NCBI RefSeq assembly: GCF_029213205.1
Contig: NZ_JARGNH010000011.1
Coordinates: 1-64,000, forward strand
Direction: 5' to 3'
DNA: 64,000 nt
From: Pseudooceanicola sp.
Lineage (GTDB): Bacteria; Pseudomonadota; Alphaproteobacteria; Rhodobacterales; Rhodobacteraceae
The position numbers were made by a program, and so were the translations under genes. How positions within the stretch are numbered: position 1 is the first letter of the stretch; each line of letters starts with the position of its first letter. Below are positions 7,740 to 20,782 of this stretch, piece by piece. Below the pieces are notes generated by a model. That model made no database searches, had not been told where the DNA came from, and saw nothing but the letters and a program-made list of their open reading frames with translations.

Positions 7740-9221
7740 ATGCGAAACGACATTCTGGCAGAGCTGTTTGACTTCCAGCGCGACACCGAAGCACTGGCGC
7801 AGATTGCCGGGCGGCTGGGCTGGGATCAGGAAACCGTGATGCCGTCAGGCGCCGCCGGTCAGCGCGGCGACGAGATGGCGGCGATCGAGGGGGTGCTGCA
7901 CGCCCGCCGCACCGATTCGCGTCTGGGCGACTGGCTGAGCGCGCTGGAGGGCGCCGATCTGGAGCCGGTGGCGGCTTCCAAGCTGCGGCTGATCCGGCGC
8001 GAGTATGCGCGGGCCAGCAAGGTGCCGGCCCGGCTGGCGGCAGAGATCGCCCGGGTCACCTCGATGGCGCAGGGCAAATGGGCGGCGGCGCGGGCGGCGG
8101 ATGATTTCGCCGCCTTCGTGCCGGTGCTGAGCGAGGTGCTGCGGCTGAAGCGCGAGGAGGGCGCGGCGCTGGCGGCGGGCGGCGATGTCTATGACGCGAT
8201 GCTTGACGATTACGAACCCGGAATGAAAGCGGCCGAGCTTGAGGCGATGTTCGCCGAGATGCGCCCGAGGCTTGTCGCGTTGCGCGCCGCAGTGCTGGAG
8301 AAACCGGCGCCCGCCGCGTTGAGCGGGACCTTTCCCGAGGCGGCGCAGATGGCGCTGACCCGGAAACTGGCCGAGGTCTTTGGCTATGATTTCAGTCGCG
8401 GGCGGATCGACAAGGCGGTGCATCCGTTTTCGTCAGGGTCCGGCAGCGATGTGCGGATCACCACCCGGACCAGCGAAGATGATCCGTTCAACTGCTTTTA
8501 CTCAACCATCCACGAGGTCGGCCATGCCTGCTATGAGCAGGGGATCGCGCCGGATTATGCGCTGACGCCACTGGGGCGCGGGGTGTCGATGGGGGTGCAT
8601 GAAAGCCAGAGCCGGATTTACGAGAACCAGCTCGGCCGTTCCGAGGCCTTTACCGGCTGGCTCTACAGCGAAATGCAAACCGTGTTTGGCGATATCGGCG
8701 TCGAGTCAGCGCGCGCCTTCTACGCGGCGGTGAACCGGGTGCAAAAGGATTTCATCCGCACCGAAGCGGATGAGCTGCAATACAACCTGCATATCATGCT
8801 GCGCTTTGACCTTGAGCGGGCGCTGGTGTCCGGCGATCTGGCGGTGCCGGATCTGGAGGCCGCATGGAACGACCGCTTCAAGGCCGATTTCGGCTATGCG
8901 GTGCCGCGCGCCGCGCTGGGGTGTTTGCAGGATGTGCATTGGTCGGTCGGGCTGTTCGGCTATTTCCCGACCTACAGCCTGGGCAATGTCTATGCCGGAT
9001 GCCTGCATGAAAAACTGCGCGCCGAAGTGCCGGAACTGGATGCGCAGCTGGCGGTGGCCGACACAAGCGCCGCGACGGATTGGCTGCGCGGTGCGGTGCA
9101 GCGCCATGGTGCGCTGATGACCCCGCGCGAGGTGATCACCCAGGCCTGCGGCACGGCCCCGACAGCGGCGCCCTTGCTGGACTATATCGAAGACAAGTTC
9201 AGCGCGCTGTACGATCTGTAA
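7740..9221 (+). CDS. M32-family metallocarboxypeptidase (thermostable carboxypeptidase type)
   Basis: A 493-aa cytosolic zinc carboxypeptidase of family M32 that removes C-terminal residues from peptides. The zinc site HEVGH (in FYSTIHEVGHACYEQG) is intact, and the downstream Glu zinc ligand lies in the GVHESQSRIYENQLGRS region. Other conserved parts are DVRITTRTSEDDPF and the C-terminal DVHWSVGLFGYFPTYSLGN. Length is normal for the family. It begins one base after the ctaA stop and is closed by a strong terminator. Confidence 0.92.
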   Translation: MRNDILAELFDFQRDTEALAQIAGRLGWDQETVMPSGAAGQRGDEMAAIEGVLHARRTDSRLGDWLSALEGADLEPVAASKLRLIRREYARASKVPARLAAEIARVTSMAQGKWAAARAADDFAAFVPVLSEVLRLKREEGAALAAGGDVYDAMLDDYEPGMKAAELEAMFAEMRPRLVALRAAVLEKPAPAALSGTFPEAAQMALTRKLAEVFGYDFSRGRIDKAVHPFSSGSGSDVRITTRTSEDDPFNCFYSTIHEVGHACYEQGIAPDYALTPLGRGVSMGVHESQSRIYENQLGRSEAFTGWLYSEMQTVFGDIGVESARAFYAAVNRVQKDFIRTEADELQYNLHIMLRFDLERALVSGDLAVPDLEAAWNDRFKADFGYAVPRAALGCLQDVHWSVGLFGYFPTYSLGNVYAGCLHEKLRAEVPELDAQLAVADTSAATDWLRGAVQRHGALMTPREVITQACGTAPTAAPLLDYIEDKFSALYDL

Positions 9222-9223
9222 GC

Positions 9224-9259
9224 AAATCATCCGGCCCCGATTCGGGGCCGGATGATTTT
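9224..9259. terminator. Bidirectional terminator between the M32 gene and gyrA
   Basis: AAATCATCCGGCCCCG, loop ATT, then CGGGGCCGGATGATTTT gives a near-perfect stem of about 16 bp. A-rich and T-rich flanks on either side let it act for both convergent genes. Confidence 0.9.
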
Positions 9260-9308
9260 CATACTAGTCATTTATAACAGTGAATTACGCGGCGATGTTG
9301 CGCGGGTA

Positions 9309-12056
9309 TCAGGCCTCGTCCGTGTCGCCCGCTTCCAGTTCCTCGTCGTCGGACTGCTCGGCAATACGTGCCACCGAGACCACCAATTCGCCACGACCGG
9401 TGTCCAGCACCTTGACGCCACCGGCCGAACGCGAGCGGAAGGAAATGCCTTCGACCGGCACCCGGATGGATTGACCTTTTGAGGTCGCCAGCATGATCTG
9501 ATCGTCCATTTCGACCGGGAAGGAGGCGACCAGCGCACCGCCGCGCATCGCCTTGTCCATCGCCGTGACACCCTGGCCGCCACGCCCCCGCACCGGATAA
9601 TCATGCGACGAGCTGAGTTTGCCCGCGCCGCCTTCGGTGATGGTCAGGATCAGGTTTTCCACCGCCGACATTTCGACATAGCGGTCCTGGCTGAAATTCG
9701 GATCGGCGGCGACGGCGTCATCCTCGTCATTGGTTTCCGCGTCATCTGCCAGCCCAGCCATCGCCCGGCGCATCCGCAGATAGGCGGCGCGTTCCTCTGG
9801 TGTGGCCTCGAAATGGCGGATCACCGACATCGACACGACGCGGGCACCGTCTTGCAGGCGGATGCCGCGCACCCCGGTGGAATCGCGGCCCTTGAAGACC
9901 CGGACAGCGGTGCTGGGAAAGCGGATCGCGCGGCCGGAATCGGTGACCAGCATCACGTCATCCTCTTCGGAGGCGATCCCGGCATTCACCAGTTCGACGC
10001 CCTCGGGCAGTTTCATCGCGATCTTGCCGTTGCGCATCACATTGGTGAAGTCCGACAGCGCGTTGCGACGCACATCGCCCGCCGAGGTGGCGAATACGAT
10101 CTGCAGATCGGCCCATTCCTCCTCATCCCGGTCCACCGGCATGATGGCAGCGATCGAGACGCCGCCGGGGATCGGCAGGATATTGACGATCGCCTTGCCG
10201 CGCGAGGTGCGTCCGCCCTGGGGCAGGCGCCAGGTCTTGAGCTTGTAGACCATGCCATCGGTGGTGAAGAACAACAGCTGGGTGTGGGTGTTGGCGACGA
10301 ACAGCGAGGTCACCACGTCGTCATCTTTCAACCCGGTGCCCGACAGACCCTTGCCGCCGCGTTTCTGGGCGCGGTAATCGGCCAGCGGGGTGCGCTTGAT
10401 ATAGCCGCCCTGGGTCACGGTGACGACCATGTCTTCTCGTTCGATCAGGTCCTCGTCTTCCATGTCGCCGGACCAATCGACGATCTCGGTGCGACGCGGC
10501 ACCGCGAACAGATCTTTCACCTCGCGCAGCTCGTTGCTGATGATCCCCATGATCCGGTCGCGTGATCCGAGAATCTCAAGGTATTCCTTGATCTTGCCAG
10601 CCAGTTCTTCCAGCTCGTCGGTGACTTCCTTGACCCCGATCTGGGTCAGCCGTTGCAGGCGCAATTCCAGGATGGCACGGGCCTGTGCTTCGGACAGGTT
10701 ATAGGTTCCGTCTTCGTTGATCCGATGGGTCGGGTCGTCGATCAGCCGGATGTAATCGGCAATCTCCCGGGCTGGCCAGGCCCGTGTCATCAGTCTTTCG
10801 CGGGCTTCGGCGGCATCGGCCGAGGCGCGGATGGTGGCGACCACCTCATCGACATTCGACACCGCGACCGCCAGACCGCAGAGCAGGTGGCTGCGTTCGC
10901 GGGCCCGGCGCAATTCATAGGCGGTGCGGCGGGCAACCACCTCTTCGCGGAAGGTGATGAAGGCGGCAAGAAAGCCGTGCAGCGTCAGGGTTTCCGGCTT
11001 GCCACCGTTCAGCGCCAGCATGTTGCAACCGAAATAGACCTGCATCGGGGTAAAGCGGAACAGCTGGTTCAGCACCACCTCGGCAGTGGCGTCACGCTTC
11101 AGTTCGATCACCACGCGGACACCGTGCCGGTCGCTTTCGTCCTGCACATGAGAAACGCCTTCGATGCGCTTGTCGCGGACAAGTTCGGCGATCTTTTCGA
11201 TCATCGACGCCTTGTTCACCTGATAGGGGATCTCGTCCACGATGATGGCGTAGCGATCTTTGCGCAATTCTTCGATATGGGTCTTGGCGCGGACGACGAC
11301 GCTGCCGCGCCCTTCGAGATAGGCTTTGCGCGCGCCTGAGCGGCCGAGGATCAGCCCGCCGGTTGGAAAATCCGGGGCCGGCACGTGTTCGATCAACTGT
11401 TCGGTGGACAGATCCGGATCGTCGATCAGCGCCAGGGTGGCGTCGATGACCTCGCCCAGATTGTGCGGCGGAATGTTGGTGGCCATGCCGACGGCAATGC
11501 CACCTGCGCCATTGACCAGCATGTTCGGGAACCGCGCCGGCAGAACCGTCGGTTCGCGGTCCTTGCCATCGTAGTTGTCCTGAAAGTTGACGGTGTCCTT
11601 GTCGATATCGGCCAGCAGGAAATTCGCCGCCTTGGCCATCCGCACTTCGGTATAGCGAAACGCCGCCGCCTTATCGCCGTCCATCGAGCCGAAATTGCCC
11701 TGACCGTCGAGCAGCGGCAGCGACATCGAGAAGTCCTGCGCCATCCGCACCAGCGCGTCGTAAATCGCAGAATCGCCATGCGGGTGATACTTGCCCATCG
11801 CATCGGCCACCGGGCGCGAGGATTTGCGATAGGGTTTGTCAAAGGTGTTGTTGACCTCGTTCATCGCGAACAGGATCCGCCGGTGCACCGGTTTCAGACC
11901 GTCGCGCAGATCCGGGATCGCTCGGCTGACGATCACGCTCATCGCGTAATCGAGGTAGGAGGTCTTCATTTCCTCAGTGATCGAAACGGTCGGGCCCGTA
12001 TAGGCCGATCGGGGCGTTTCTTCTTCGTTATCAGGGGTTTCCGGCGTGTCGTTCAC
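9309..12056 (-). CDS. gyrA: DNA gyrase subunit A
   Basis: A 915-aa breakage-reunion subunit of gyrase, which introduces negative supercoils. The catalytic Tyr is in [11 protein letters not shown], and the C-terminal half is a six-bladed beta-pinwheel with the GyrA-box region QRGGKGLSG. The quinolone-resistance region reads [17 protein letters not shown], keeping Ser and Asp at the positions equivalent to E. coli 83 and 87, so no resistance substitution is present there. The start chosen is GTG at 12056 ([10 protein letters not shown]); AAGG lies 8 bases upstream and a promoter fits, whereas an ATG at 12143 would overlap that promoter. Several acidic insertions lie in the C-terminal domain. 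Confidence 0.96.
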   Translation of the reverse strand: MNDTPETPDNEEETPRSAYTGPTVSITEEMKTSYLDYAMSVIVSRAIPDLRDGLKPVHRRILFAMNEVNNTFDKPYRKSSRPVADAMGKYHPHGDSAIYDALVRMAQDFSMSLPLLDGQGNFGSMDGDKAAAFRYTEVRMAKAANFLLADIDKDTVNFQDNYDGKDREPTVLPARFPNMLVNGAGGIAVGMATNIPPHNLGEVIDATLALIDDPDLSTEQLIEHVPAPDFPTGGLILGRSGARKAYLEGRGSVVVRAKTHIEELRKDRYAIIVDEIPYQVNKASMIEKIAELVRDKRIEGVSHVQDESDRHGVRVVIELKRDATAEVVLNQLFRFTPMQVYFGCNMLALNGGKPETLTLHGFLAAFITFREEVVARRTAYELRRARERSHLLCGLAVAVSNVDEVVATIRASADAAEARERLMTRAWPAREIADYIRLIDDPTHRINEDGTYNLSEAQARAILELRLQRLTQIGVKEVTDELEELAGKIKEYLEILGSRDRIMGIISNELREVKDLFAVPRRTEIVDWSGDMEDEDLIEREDMVVTVTQGGYIKRTPLADYRAQKRGGKGLSGTGLKDDDVVTSLFVANTHTQLLFFTTDGMVYKLKTWRLPQGGRTSRGKAIVNILPIPGGVSIAAIMPVDRDEEEWADLQIVFATSAGDVRRNALSDFTNVMRNGKIAMKLPEGVELVNAGIASEEDDVMLVTDSGRAIRFPSTAVRVFKGRDSTGVRGIRLQDGARVVSMSVIRHFEATPEERAAYLRMRRAMAGLADDAETNDEDDAVAADPNFSQDRYVEMSAVENLILTITEGGAGKLSSSHDYPVRGRGGQGVTAMDKAMRGGALVASFPVEMDDQIMLATSKGQSIRVPVEGISFRSRSAGGVKVLDTGRGELVVSVARIAEQSDDEELEAGDTDEA

Positions 12057-12099
12057 GTTATCAGCCTTGTTCCGCGCAGGTCTATATCTTGTTGGGCGG

Positions 12100-12129
12100 A
12101 CTATAACACCTGCCATATCCGGGGTGCAA
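12100..12129 (-). promoter_or_regulatory. Predicted sigma-70 promoter of gyrA
   Basis: On the minus strand TTGCAC (12129-12124) and TATAGT (12105-12100) are separated by 18 bp. The -10 lies about 44 bases upstream of the GTG start. Both boxes match the housekeeping consensus well for a GC-rich alphaproteobacterium. Confidence 0.6.
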
Positions 12130-12382
12130 CGTCGCCTTGCCACCGCAATTGATCGTCACCGCAGTAAGCTGCTAAAGCCTTGTTTCCATGGCAAAGTAAA
12201 ACGCCGCCGCGGCAGGTTTTTTGGCGGCGTTGAAATCGCCCGGCCGTCGCCTGCACCGCGCCCTTCGCCGCCAGCAAACCTGCTGGCAGGCTGTTGGTGG
12301 GACCAGGCCTGACCATTCAGGCGGCATCGAAACGCAAAAGGCTGGACCGAGGCCGGGCAGATGGCCCGTCGCTTTATCCGGC
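12130..12382. other. Intergenic region between gyrA and the SYLF lipoprotein gene
   Basis: Together with the promoter segment this is a 326-base gap without a supportable gene. It contains a minus-strand terminator (12200-12231) and a second 7-bp hairpin at 12270-12287 (GCCAGCA, loop AACC, TGCTGGC). Nothing else was recognised. Confidence 0.5.
12200..12231 (-). terminator. Terminator downstream of the SYLF lipoprotein gene
   Basis: Read on the minus strand AACGCCGCC and GGCGGCGTT form a 9-bp stem with a 14-base loop, followed by TTACTTTGCC. It would end the minus-strand transcript of the lipoprotein gene before the gyrA promoter. Confidence 0.55.
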
Positions 12383-12943
12383 TCAGGGGATGATGCGGTT
12401 GTATTTCACGCCTTCCAGCGAGGCGCCGATCTTGAGCCCGGCCTGGCCAAAGACCACCGCGACAATCGGGGCCAGCCCGGTGGTCGATTCCGCGCGCAGA
12501 TTTTCGCCCGCGTCGTTGAATACATATTCCACATCGGCGCCCAACGCCCAGCCGCGCGAATGGCGGAACGAATCCAGCGCATCCTGGGTCATGAAAAACA
12601 GCACATGCGCGTATTGCTGCGCCCCGAATTGCAGGCCGAAATTGGCATGGGTCGAGGAATAATAGTCAATGGTGGCACCGTTGACCCGCAGCGCGCCCTT
12701 GCCGTAGCCGCCGCCGATAATGACCCCGACCTCGGTCTGCAGCGGCATCACCAGCATGCCCATAGATTTGTCGGCCAATTCCCGTGACGAGGGGATGGTC
12801 CGGTACATATGTTCGATGGTGGCATCGACCCGCGCGTCCAGGGTTTCGCCGCCGCGCGAGCCCACCGCGTTGCTGCAGGCCGCAAGCGCTGGCAGCGCGG
12901 CCAGCCCTGCCAATGTGAATCCGCGTCGGGTAAATCTGTTCAT
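12383..12943 (-). CDS. SYLF/YSC84-domain lipoprotein
   Basis: A 186-aa protein with a lipid-binding SYLF (DUF500/Ysc84) domain; bacterial versions are exported and their role is poorly known. The N-terminus has twin arginines (TRRGFTLAG), a hydrophobic stretch and a lipobox ending LAAC, so it is predicted to be a lipoprotein. The domain is recognised from IEHMYRTIPSSRELADKSMG, the Gly-rich GVIIGGGYGKGALRVNG and SVEGVKYNR-like ends. The ATG at 12943 is chosen because it begins the signal peptide; upstream in-frame codons add 21 unlikely residues. Confidence 0.8.
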   Translation of the reverse strand: MNRFTRRGFTLAGLAALPALAACSNAVGSRGGETLDARVDATIEHMYRTIPSSRELADKSMGMLVMPLQTEVGVIIGGGYGKGALRVNGATIDYYSSTHANFGLQFGAQQYAHVLFFMTQDALDSFRHSRGWALGADVEYVFNDAGENLRAESTTGLAPIVAVVFGQAGLKIGASLEGVKYNRIIP

Positions 12944-13083
12944 TTTGTGCCTCACATGCTCGAACAAGGCCCGGTTTGGGCCACCGGTTTTCCGGCATTG
13001 CCGCAAACTATAGGCCCAGTCGGCTGATCTGTCACTATGACTTGTGTGAGGCAGGCCGGAACCCGCCGAATCCCTGCGAAACC

Positions 13084-14088
13084 TCAGCCCGCCGCCAGCG
13101 CCCTTGCCATGTCGGGGGCAAAATAGGTGAGGATCCCGTCACATCCGGCGCGTTTGAAGCTGAGCAGGCTTTCCGCCATCGCCTTGTCGCCGTCGATCCA
13201 GCCGTTCAGCCCTGCGCCCTTGATCATCGCGTATTCGCCGGACACCTGATAGGCGAAGGTCGGCACGCCAAAATTGTCTTTCACCCGGCGGCAGATGTCG
13301 AGATAGGGCATGCCGGGTTTCACCATCACCCAATCGGCGCCCTCAGAGAGGTCGCGGGCGACCAGCCGCAGCGCCTCGTCCGAATTGCCGGGATTGGTCT
13401 GATAGGTGGCCTTGTCGCCCTTCAGCGCCCCGGTGGCGCCGACCGCATCGCGGAACGGGCCGTAAAAGGCGCTGGCATATTTGGCAGCATAGCTGAGGAT
13501 CATCACGTTTTTATGGCCCGCGCCCTCAAGCGCCCGGCGCATCGCGCCGATCCGGCCGTCCATCATGTCCGACGGGCCGATGATATCCGCCCCGGCCTCG
13601 GCCTGGCTCAGGGTCTGTTTGACCAGCGCCTCGACGGTCTCATCGTTCAGGATCTCGCCATCCACAACAAAGCCGTCGTGGCCGTCGATGTTATAGGGAT
13701 CAAGCGCCACATCGGTCATCACCGCCAGCCCCGGCACCGCTGCCTTGATCGCGCGGGTTGCCCGGTTTGACAGGTTGTCGGGGTTCCAGGCCTCGGCGCA
13801 ATCCTTGGTGCGTTTGTCCATCGGCGTATAGGGAAACAGGCAGATCGCCGGGATGCCCAGATCCGCCGCCTCGCGCGCGGATTCGACCACCGCATCGACG
13901 GTCTGGCGCTGCACGCCGGGCATCGAAGGGATATCCTCGCGCGCCACGCCATCGCCCTCGCGCACGAACACCGGCCAGATCAGATCGCCGGCGGTGAGGG
14001 TATTTTCCTGCGCCAGAGCGCGGATTCCCGGGGTTTGACGGGACCGGCGAAAGCGGGTCATCGGAAACGGCGCGTGAAGCGGGGTCAT
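13084..14088 (-). CDS. hemB: Delta-aminolevulinic acid dehydratase (porphobilinogen synthase)
   Basis: A 334-aa enzyme condensing two 5-aminolevulinate molecules to porphobilinogen, the first common step of heme, bacteriochlorophyll and cobalamin synthesis. The active-site lysines lie in SYAAKYASAFYGPFRDA and in the VMVKPGMPYLD segment. The metal B-site reads TDVALDPYNIDGHDG: the three Cys ligands of Zn enzymes are replaced by Asp/Ala, as in the Mg-type or metal-independent enzymes known from Rhodobacter. The start at 14088 (MTPLHAPF) has AGGAG upstream; a longer frame to 14661 overlaps the next gene and is not used. Confidence 0.95.
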   Translation of the reverse strand: MTPLHAPFPMTRFRRSRQTPGIRALAQENTLTAGDLIWPVFVREGDGVAREDIPSMPGVQRQTVDAVVESAREAADLGIPAICLFPYTPMDKRTKDCAEAWNPDNLSNRATRAIKAAVPGLAVMTDVALDPYNIDGHDGFVVDGEILNDETVEALVKQTLSQAEAGADIIGPSDMMDGRIGAMRRALEGAGHKNVMILSYAAKYASAFYGPFRDAVGATGALKGDKATYQTNPGNSDEALRLVARDLSEGADWVMVKPGMPYLDICRRVKDNFGVPTFAYQVSGEYAMIKGAGLNGWIDGDKAMAESLLSFKRAGCDGILTYFAPDMARALAAG

Positions 14089-14256
14089 CTGGGGCAGCTC
14101 CTGTTGCAAAGGCCCGTATTGAGTGGCATGGACCACCCCGCATCTCAAGGGTAGGAATTGCCGCTGCCTGGCGATAAGAGGGTCGGCGCGGCCGAAAACC
14201 CAAACCGGGGTGCGGCACGCAGGCCCCGCGCCGGGACCAAAGCTGGGGTATGTCTG

Positions 14257-14781
14257 GTGGATCTGTCCAACACGATTTTCGAATTGATCGACATGCGGTC
14301 GTTTTCGAACCTTTGGTTCTGGATCGCGCTGGCGGTGGTCTGGTCCTCGGCCAGCCATTGGGTGCTGGGTGTGCCCTGGGACATGGCCCTGCGCGCCCGG
14401 CGCAACGGCGGGCAGGCGGCGGCGGATTTCGAAACCCTGGTGCAGGTCAATGTCTCGCGTCTGCTCTATATCGCTGAAGTCTCTGCCCTGATGCTGACCT
14501 CCTTCGCCAGCTTCGTGCTGACCACCCTGGCGGTGATGGGATTTTACTATCACCTCGAATTTGCCCAGGCGGTGTTTCTGCTGGCCTTTCCGATGTCGCT
14601 GGTCGGATTGTTGTCTCTGCGCACCGCCCGCAAGGTGCGTGGCGCCGAGATGACCGGCCAACAGCTCTATTCACAGCTGCATCGCCACCGGCTGGCGGTG
14701 CAGGGGATCGGCGTGGTTTCGATCTTTGTTACCGCCAGCTGGGGCATGTTGCAGAACCTGTCGATCGGCGCATTGGGCTAG
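14257..14781 (+). CDS. Four-helix membrane protein of unknown function upstream of mfd
   Basis: About 174 aa with four hydrophobic segments (starting near LWFWIALAVVWSSASHW, LLYIAEVSALMLTSF, AVFLLAFPMSLVGLL and GVVSIFVTASWGM). I recall relatives in roseobacters labelled as a putative SufBCD-complex component, but nothing in the sequence resembles SufB, SufC or SufD. The start is uncertain: GTG at 14257 (VDLSNTIFEL) or an ATG 36 bases later are more likely than 14158, which would add a non-conserved Arg-rich leader. Its stop is 4 bases before mfd, suggesting co-transcription. Confidence 0.65.
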   Translation: MDLSNTIFELIDMRSFSNLWFWIALAVVWSSASHWVLGVPWDMALRARRNGGQAAADFETLVQVNVSRLLYIAEVSALMLTSFASFVLTTLAVMGFYYHLEFAQAVFLLAFPMSLVGLLSLRTARKVRGAEMTGQQLYSQLHRHRLAVQGIGVVSIFVTASWGMLQNLSIGALG

Positions 14782-14785
14782 GCTG

Positions 14786-18238
<3,453 letters not shown>

Positions 18239-18246
18239 CGGATGGC

Positions 18247-19914
18247 TTACCCGCAGCACCCCTGCATCGCCGCCTGGGCGCAGAAGCAGGACGCAGCGAC
18301 CTCGACATCTGCCCGCGCCAGGGCGAAATCCAGTTTCTGCCGCAGCGCGATGATCTCGACCTGTTCGCCGCGCGCCTCAAGACAATCGTGCAAGCCCTTC
18401 AAAGACCAGACATTATCAGGATGGATGCAGGCCCGGGGCAGGCCGGGGGTCAATCCCAGATCCAGCCGGTATTCCTGTTCGGCCTCGGCAACAAACCCCT
18501 GTTCAAACAGCAACGCCCCCAGCGCATGACGGGCCGGTTGCATCCAGCCCCAGGGCTCATCATAGGGCAGCGCGTCGTCAAGCGCGGCAGAGCGGCGCAG
18601 CGCGGCGAAAGCGGCGTCGAAATCGCCCTGCCGATAGAGGATCTCACCGCGCAGCATCTCACGGGCAATCGCCAGCAGGTCGCTGACCCGGTTGATATGC
18701 AGATAGCGCCCCTCTGGCACCAGATCGGCCGCGGCGTGAAAGCGCCGTTCAAATTCCAGCGCCTCGCGCAGCTCGCCCAGGGCGGCATGGGCCAGCGCCT
18801 TGGCATAGAGCAGGGTGGCATTCATCGTCGCGTAAAGCGTTGTATCCTCGGGCAGATCCATCGCAATCAGCTCACGCCATTTGCCGAAGCGGATCAGGAT
18901 ATGCGGCTCCATCGCCAGATAGGCTTCGAAATAATCCGCCATTGGCGGGCTTTCGATCCGCAGCATCTCTTCGGGCGTGGTGTCGCGCATGCCGCGCGCC
19001 GCCGCCAGCGCCGGTTGCATCTGGCCGAGGAACAGCGCGCCATAGATGGCAAAATGGTAATTGTGCTGCCGGTAACCGGTGTAGAAATTCATCCCGCCTT
19101 CGCGGGTATAGAATTTCAGATCGGCCTTGATCGCCATTTCGTTCCAGTGGAGCGTGTCGCGATAGGCACCGACCTGCACGTCGATATGGGTCGGCATATG
19201 CACCAGATGCCCGGCGTCGGGCACCAGATCGCGCAGTGCATCGGCGGCTTTCAGCGCCCGTTCCGGGGTCGGCGACATTTCCATCAGATGGATGTAGAGA
19301 TGCAGGATCCCGGGATGTTGCATCGCCAGCGGATCAGCGTTCAGCGCCGCCTCAAGCAGTGTCTGACATTCCAGCGTATCGGCCCCGGCGGCCGGGGCGC
19401 CAGTGGTCAGATCCCACATTTTCCACGGCGTTCTATTCAGCATCGATTCGGCAAAAATCGTTCTGATGGTCAGGCTTGCAGGGTGTTCCTGATGCGCTGA
19501 CCGCATCGCTTGGGCAAAGGCATCGTCCCAGGGCCGCTGATCCTGGATCGGGTCTGTCTGTGGATAGCGGACAGGCAGGGCGCGGATCAGCGCCGCCTCT
19601 TCCGGGCTGACATTGTCGGCCAGGGCCAGCGCCGTCTGGCTCGCCTCATGCGCGGTTTTCAGGATGTTGGCGCGGGTCGGCTGATCCATCAGCAGCCAAG
19701 GGTAATTGTAATTCGGCCCGGTGGCATAGGCGATGCCCCAATGCGCCATGGCACAATCGGGATCCTGGTTCAGCGCCTCCTGAAAACAGCCGACCGCCGC
19801 TTCGTGATTATAGCCAAAGGTCCAGTTCAACCCGCGGTCAAACCAGAGCTGCGCCGCCGCTGATCGGGTGGTGACGGGATAGGAATAGGGGCCAAGGTCG
19901 TAATAATCCGGCAT
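18247..19914 (-). CDS. Tetratricopeptide-repeat protein with a Cys-rich tail
   Basis: A 555-aa protein of the TPR family; its function is not known. TPR-like helices are visible from the N-terminus (QLWFDRGLNWTFGYNHEAA, FQEALNQDPDCAMAHWGIA), and the central part has a conserved His-rich segment GHLVHMPTHIDVQVGAY that could bind a metal. The last 13 residues include four Cys (SCFCAQAAMQGCCG). There is no signal peptide from the chosen start MPDYYDLGPYSY at 19914; a longer frame to 20076 runs into the next gene. It ends 8 bases from convergent mfd. Confidence 0.8.
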   Translation of the reverse strand: MPDYYDLGPYSYPVTTRSAAAQLWFDRGLNWTFGYNHEAAVGCFQEALNQDPDCAMAHWGIAYATGPNYNYPWLLMDQPTRANILKTAHEASQTALALADNVSPEEAALIRALPVRYPQTDPIQDQRPWDDAFAQAMRSAHQEHPASLTIRTIFAESMLNRTPWKMWDLTTGAPAAGADTLECQTLLEAALNADPLAMQHPGILHLYIHLMEMSPTPERALKAADALRDLVPDAGHLVHMPTHIDVQVGAYRDTLHWNEMAIKADLKFYTREGGMNFYTGYRQHNYHFAIYGALFLGQMQPALAAARGMRDTTPEEMLRIESPPMADYFEAYLAMEPHILIRFGKWRELIAMDLPEDTTLYATMNATLLYAKALAHAALGELREALEFERRFHAAADLVPEGRYLHINRVSDLLAIAREMLRGEILYRQGDFDAAFAALRRSAALDDALPYDEPWGWMQPARHALGALLFEQGFVAEAEQEYRLDLGLTPGLPRACIHPDNVWSLKGLHDCLEARGEQVEIIALRQKLDFALARADVEVAASCFCAQAAMQGCCG

Positions 19915-19975
19915 ATGCGCCTCCGCTGACGGCCCAGCCTTGCTTAGAGCGCGACACTTGCCAAGGGGGCGCACC

Positions 19976-20548
19976 CTAGCGCGACAGAAATGCGCGCACT
20001 TTCGGTGCGATCCAGGTCCAGAGATTTGGCGCGCCATGGGCGATCTTGGCGCCGACCCGGGCCTCGAACATCTCATAGCTGACCGAATAGTCGCGCCAGG
20101 AGCCGCCGCCAGAGGCGAGGTTCAGGTTCGGCGGCTGAAACCGGTCGACGGATTTGGCAAACCGGGCGTCGGGGGAGTCATTGGCTTCGAATTCTTCCCA
20201 GAGGGCGCGCAGCTCGGCGCCCTGATCCGCTGGCAGCAGCCCGAATATCCGGTCGGCGGCGGCGGATTCGGCGACGGCAACAGCGGCGGAATCAACCTCG
20301 CCATAGATCGGCGCGTCACCGGCGTCGATTTCCACCAGATCATGGATCAGCAACATCCGGATCACCCGGTCGATGGCGACATCCTTGCCGTGTTCGCCCA
20401 GAATCAGCGCAAACAATGCCAGGTGCCAGGAATGTTCGGCGGAGTTTTCGCGCCGGGAATCATCGGCGATCGGGGTGGCGCGCAGAATCGATTTCAGCCG
20501 GTCGGCCTCGATCAGAAACGCCATCTGCGCGTCGAGGCGGGCAGTCAT
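19976..20548 (-). CDS. HD-domain phosphohydrolase (HDDC2/YfbR-like)
   Basis: A 190-aa metal-dependent phosphohydrolase. The HD-superfamily motifs are NSAEHSWHLALFAL (first His) and MLLIHDLVEIDAGD (HD pair), with a downstream Asp in the ANDSPDARFAKSVDR segment. Related proteins hydrolyse 5'-deoxynucleoside monophosphates; the substrate here is inferred only from the family. The ATG overlaps the stop of the upstream 77-aa gene (ATGA), so the two are translationally coupled. Confidence 0.85.
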   Translation of the reverse strand: MTARLDAQMAFLIEADRLKSILRATPIADDSRRENSAEHSWHLALFALILGEHGKDVAIDRVIRMLLIHDLVEIDAGDAPIYGEVDSAAVAVAESAAADRIFGLLPADQGAELRALWEEFEANDSPDARFAKSVDRFQPPNLNLASGGGSWRDYSVSYEMFEARVGAKIAHGAPNLWTWIAPKVRAFLSR

Positions 20549-20778
20549 CGCGGCGTGGTCGTGCTGCGGTGCTGCTGCAACCGCCGCGCCAAGAGTTCGC
20601 GGCCCTTGCGTTCGGCCAGGCGCACCCGGATATCGGTTAGAAAGGCCTCTTCCAGGGTCTGGGAAGCGGCGCCGATGATTTTCGACACCTCCATGAACAG
20701 CCGGTGGTCGCCGGTTTCGTCCATTGCCTTCATCACGTCTTCGCCCAGTTTTGAGGCGAGTTTTTCCAGTGTTGACAT
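20545..20778 (-). CDS. Small conserved-looking protein of unknown function
   Basis: A 77-aa protein, mostly charged helix and without a membrane segment (MSTLEKLASKLGEDVMKA, then ETGDHRLFMEVSKIIGAASQ). I do not recognise the family. Regular amphipathic pattern, a clean ATG and a 4-base overlap with the HD hydrolase gene support it as real. It may be a regulatory or structural partner of that enzyme; this is inference from coupling only. Confidence 0.65.
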   Translation of the reverse strand: MSTLEKLASKLGEDVMKAMDETGDHRLFMEVSKIIGAASQTLEEAFLTDIRVRLAERKGRELLARRLQQHRSTTTPR

Positions 20779-20782
20779 GCGT

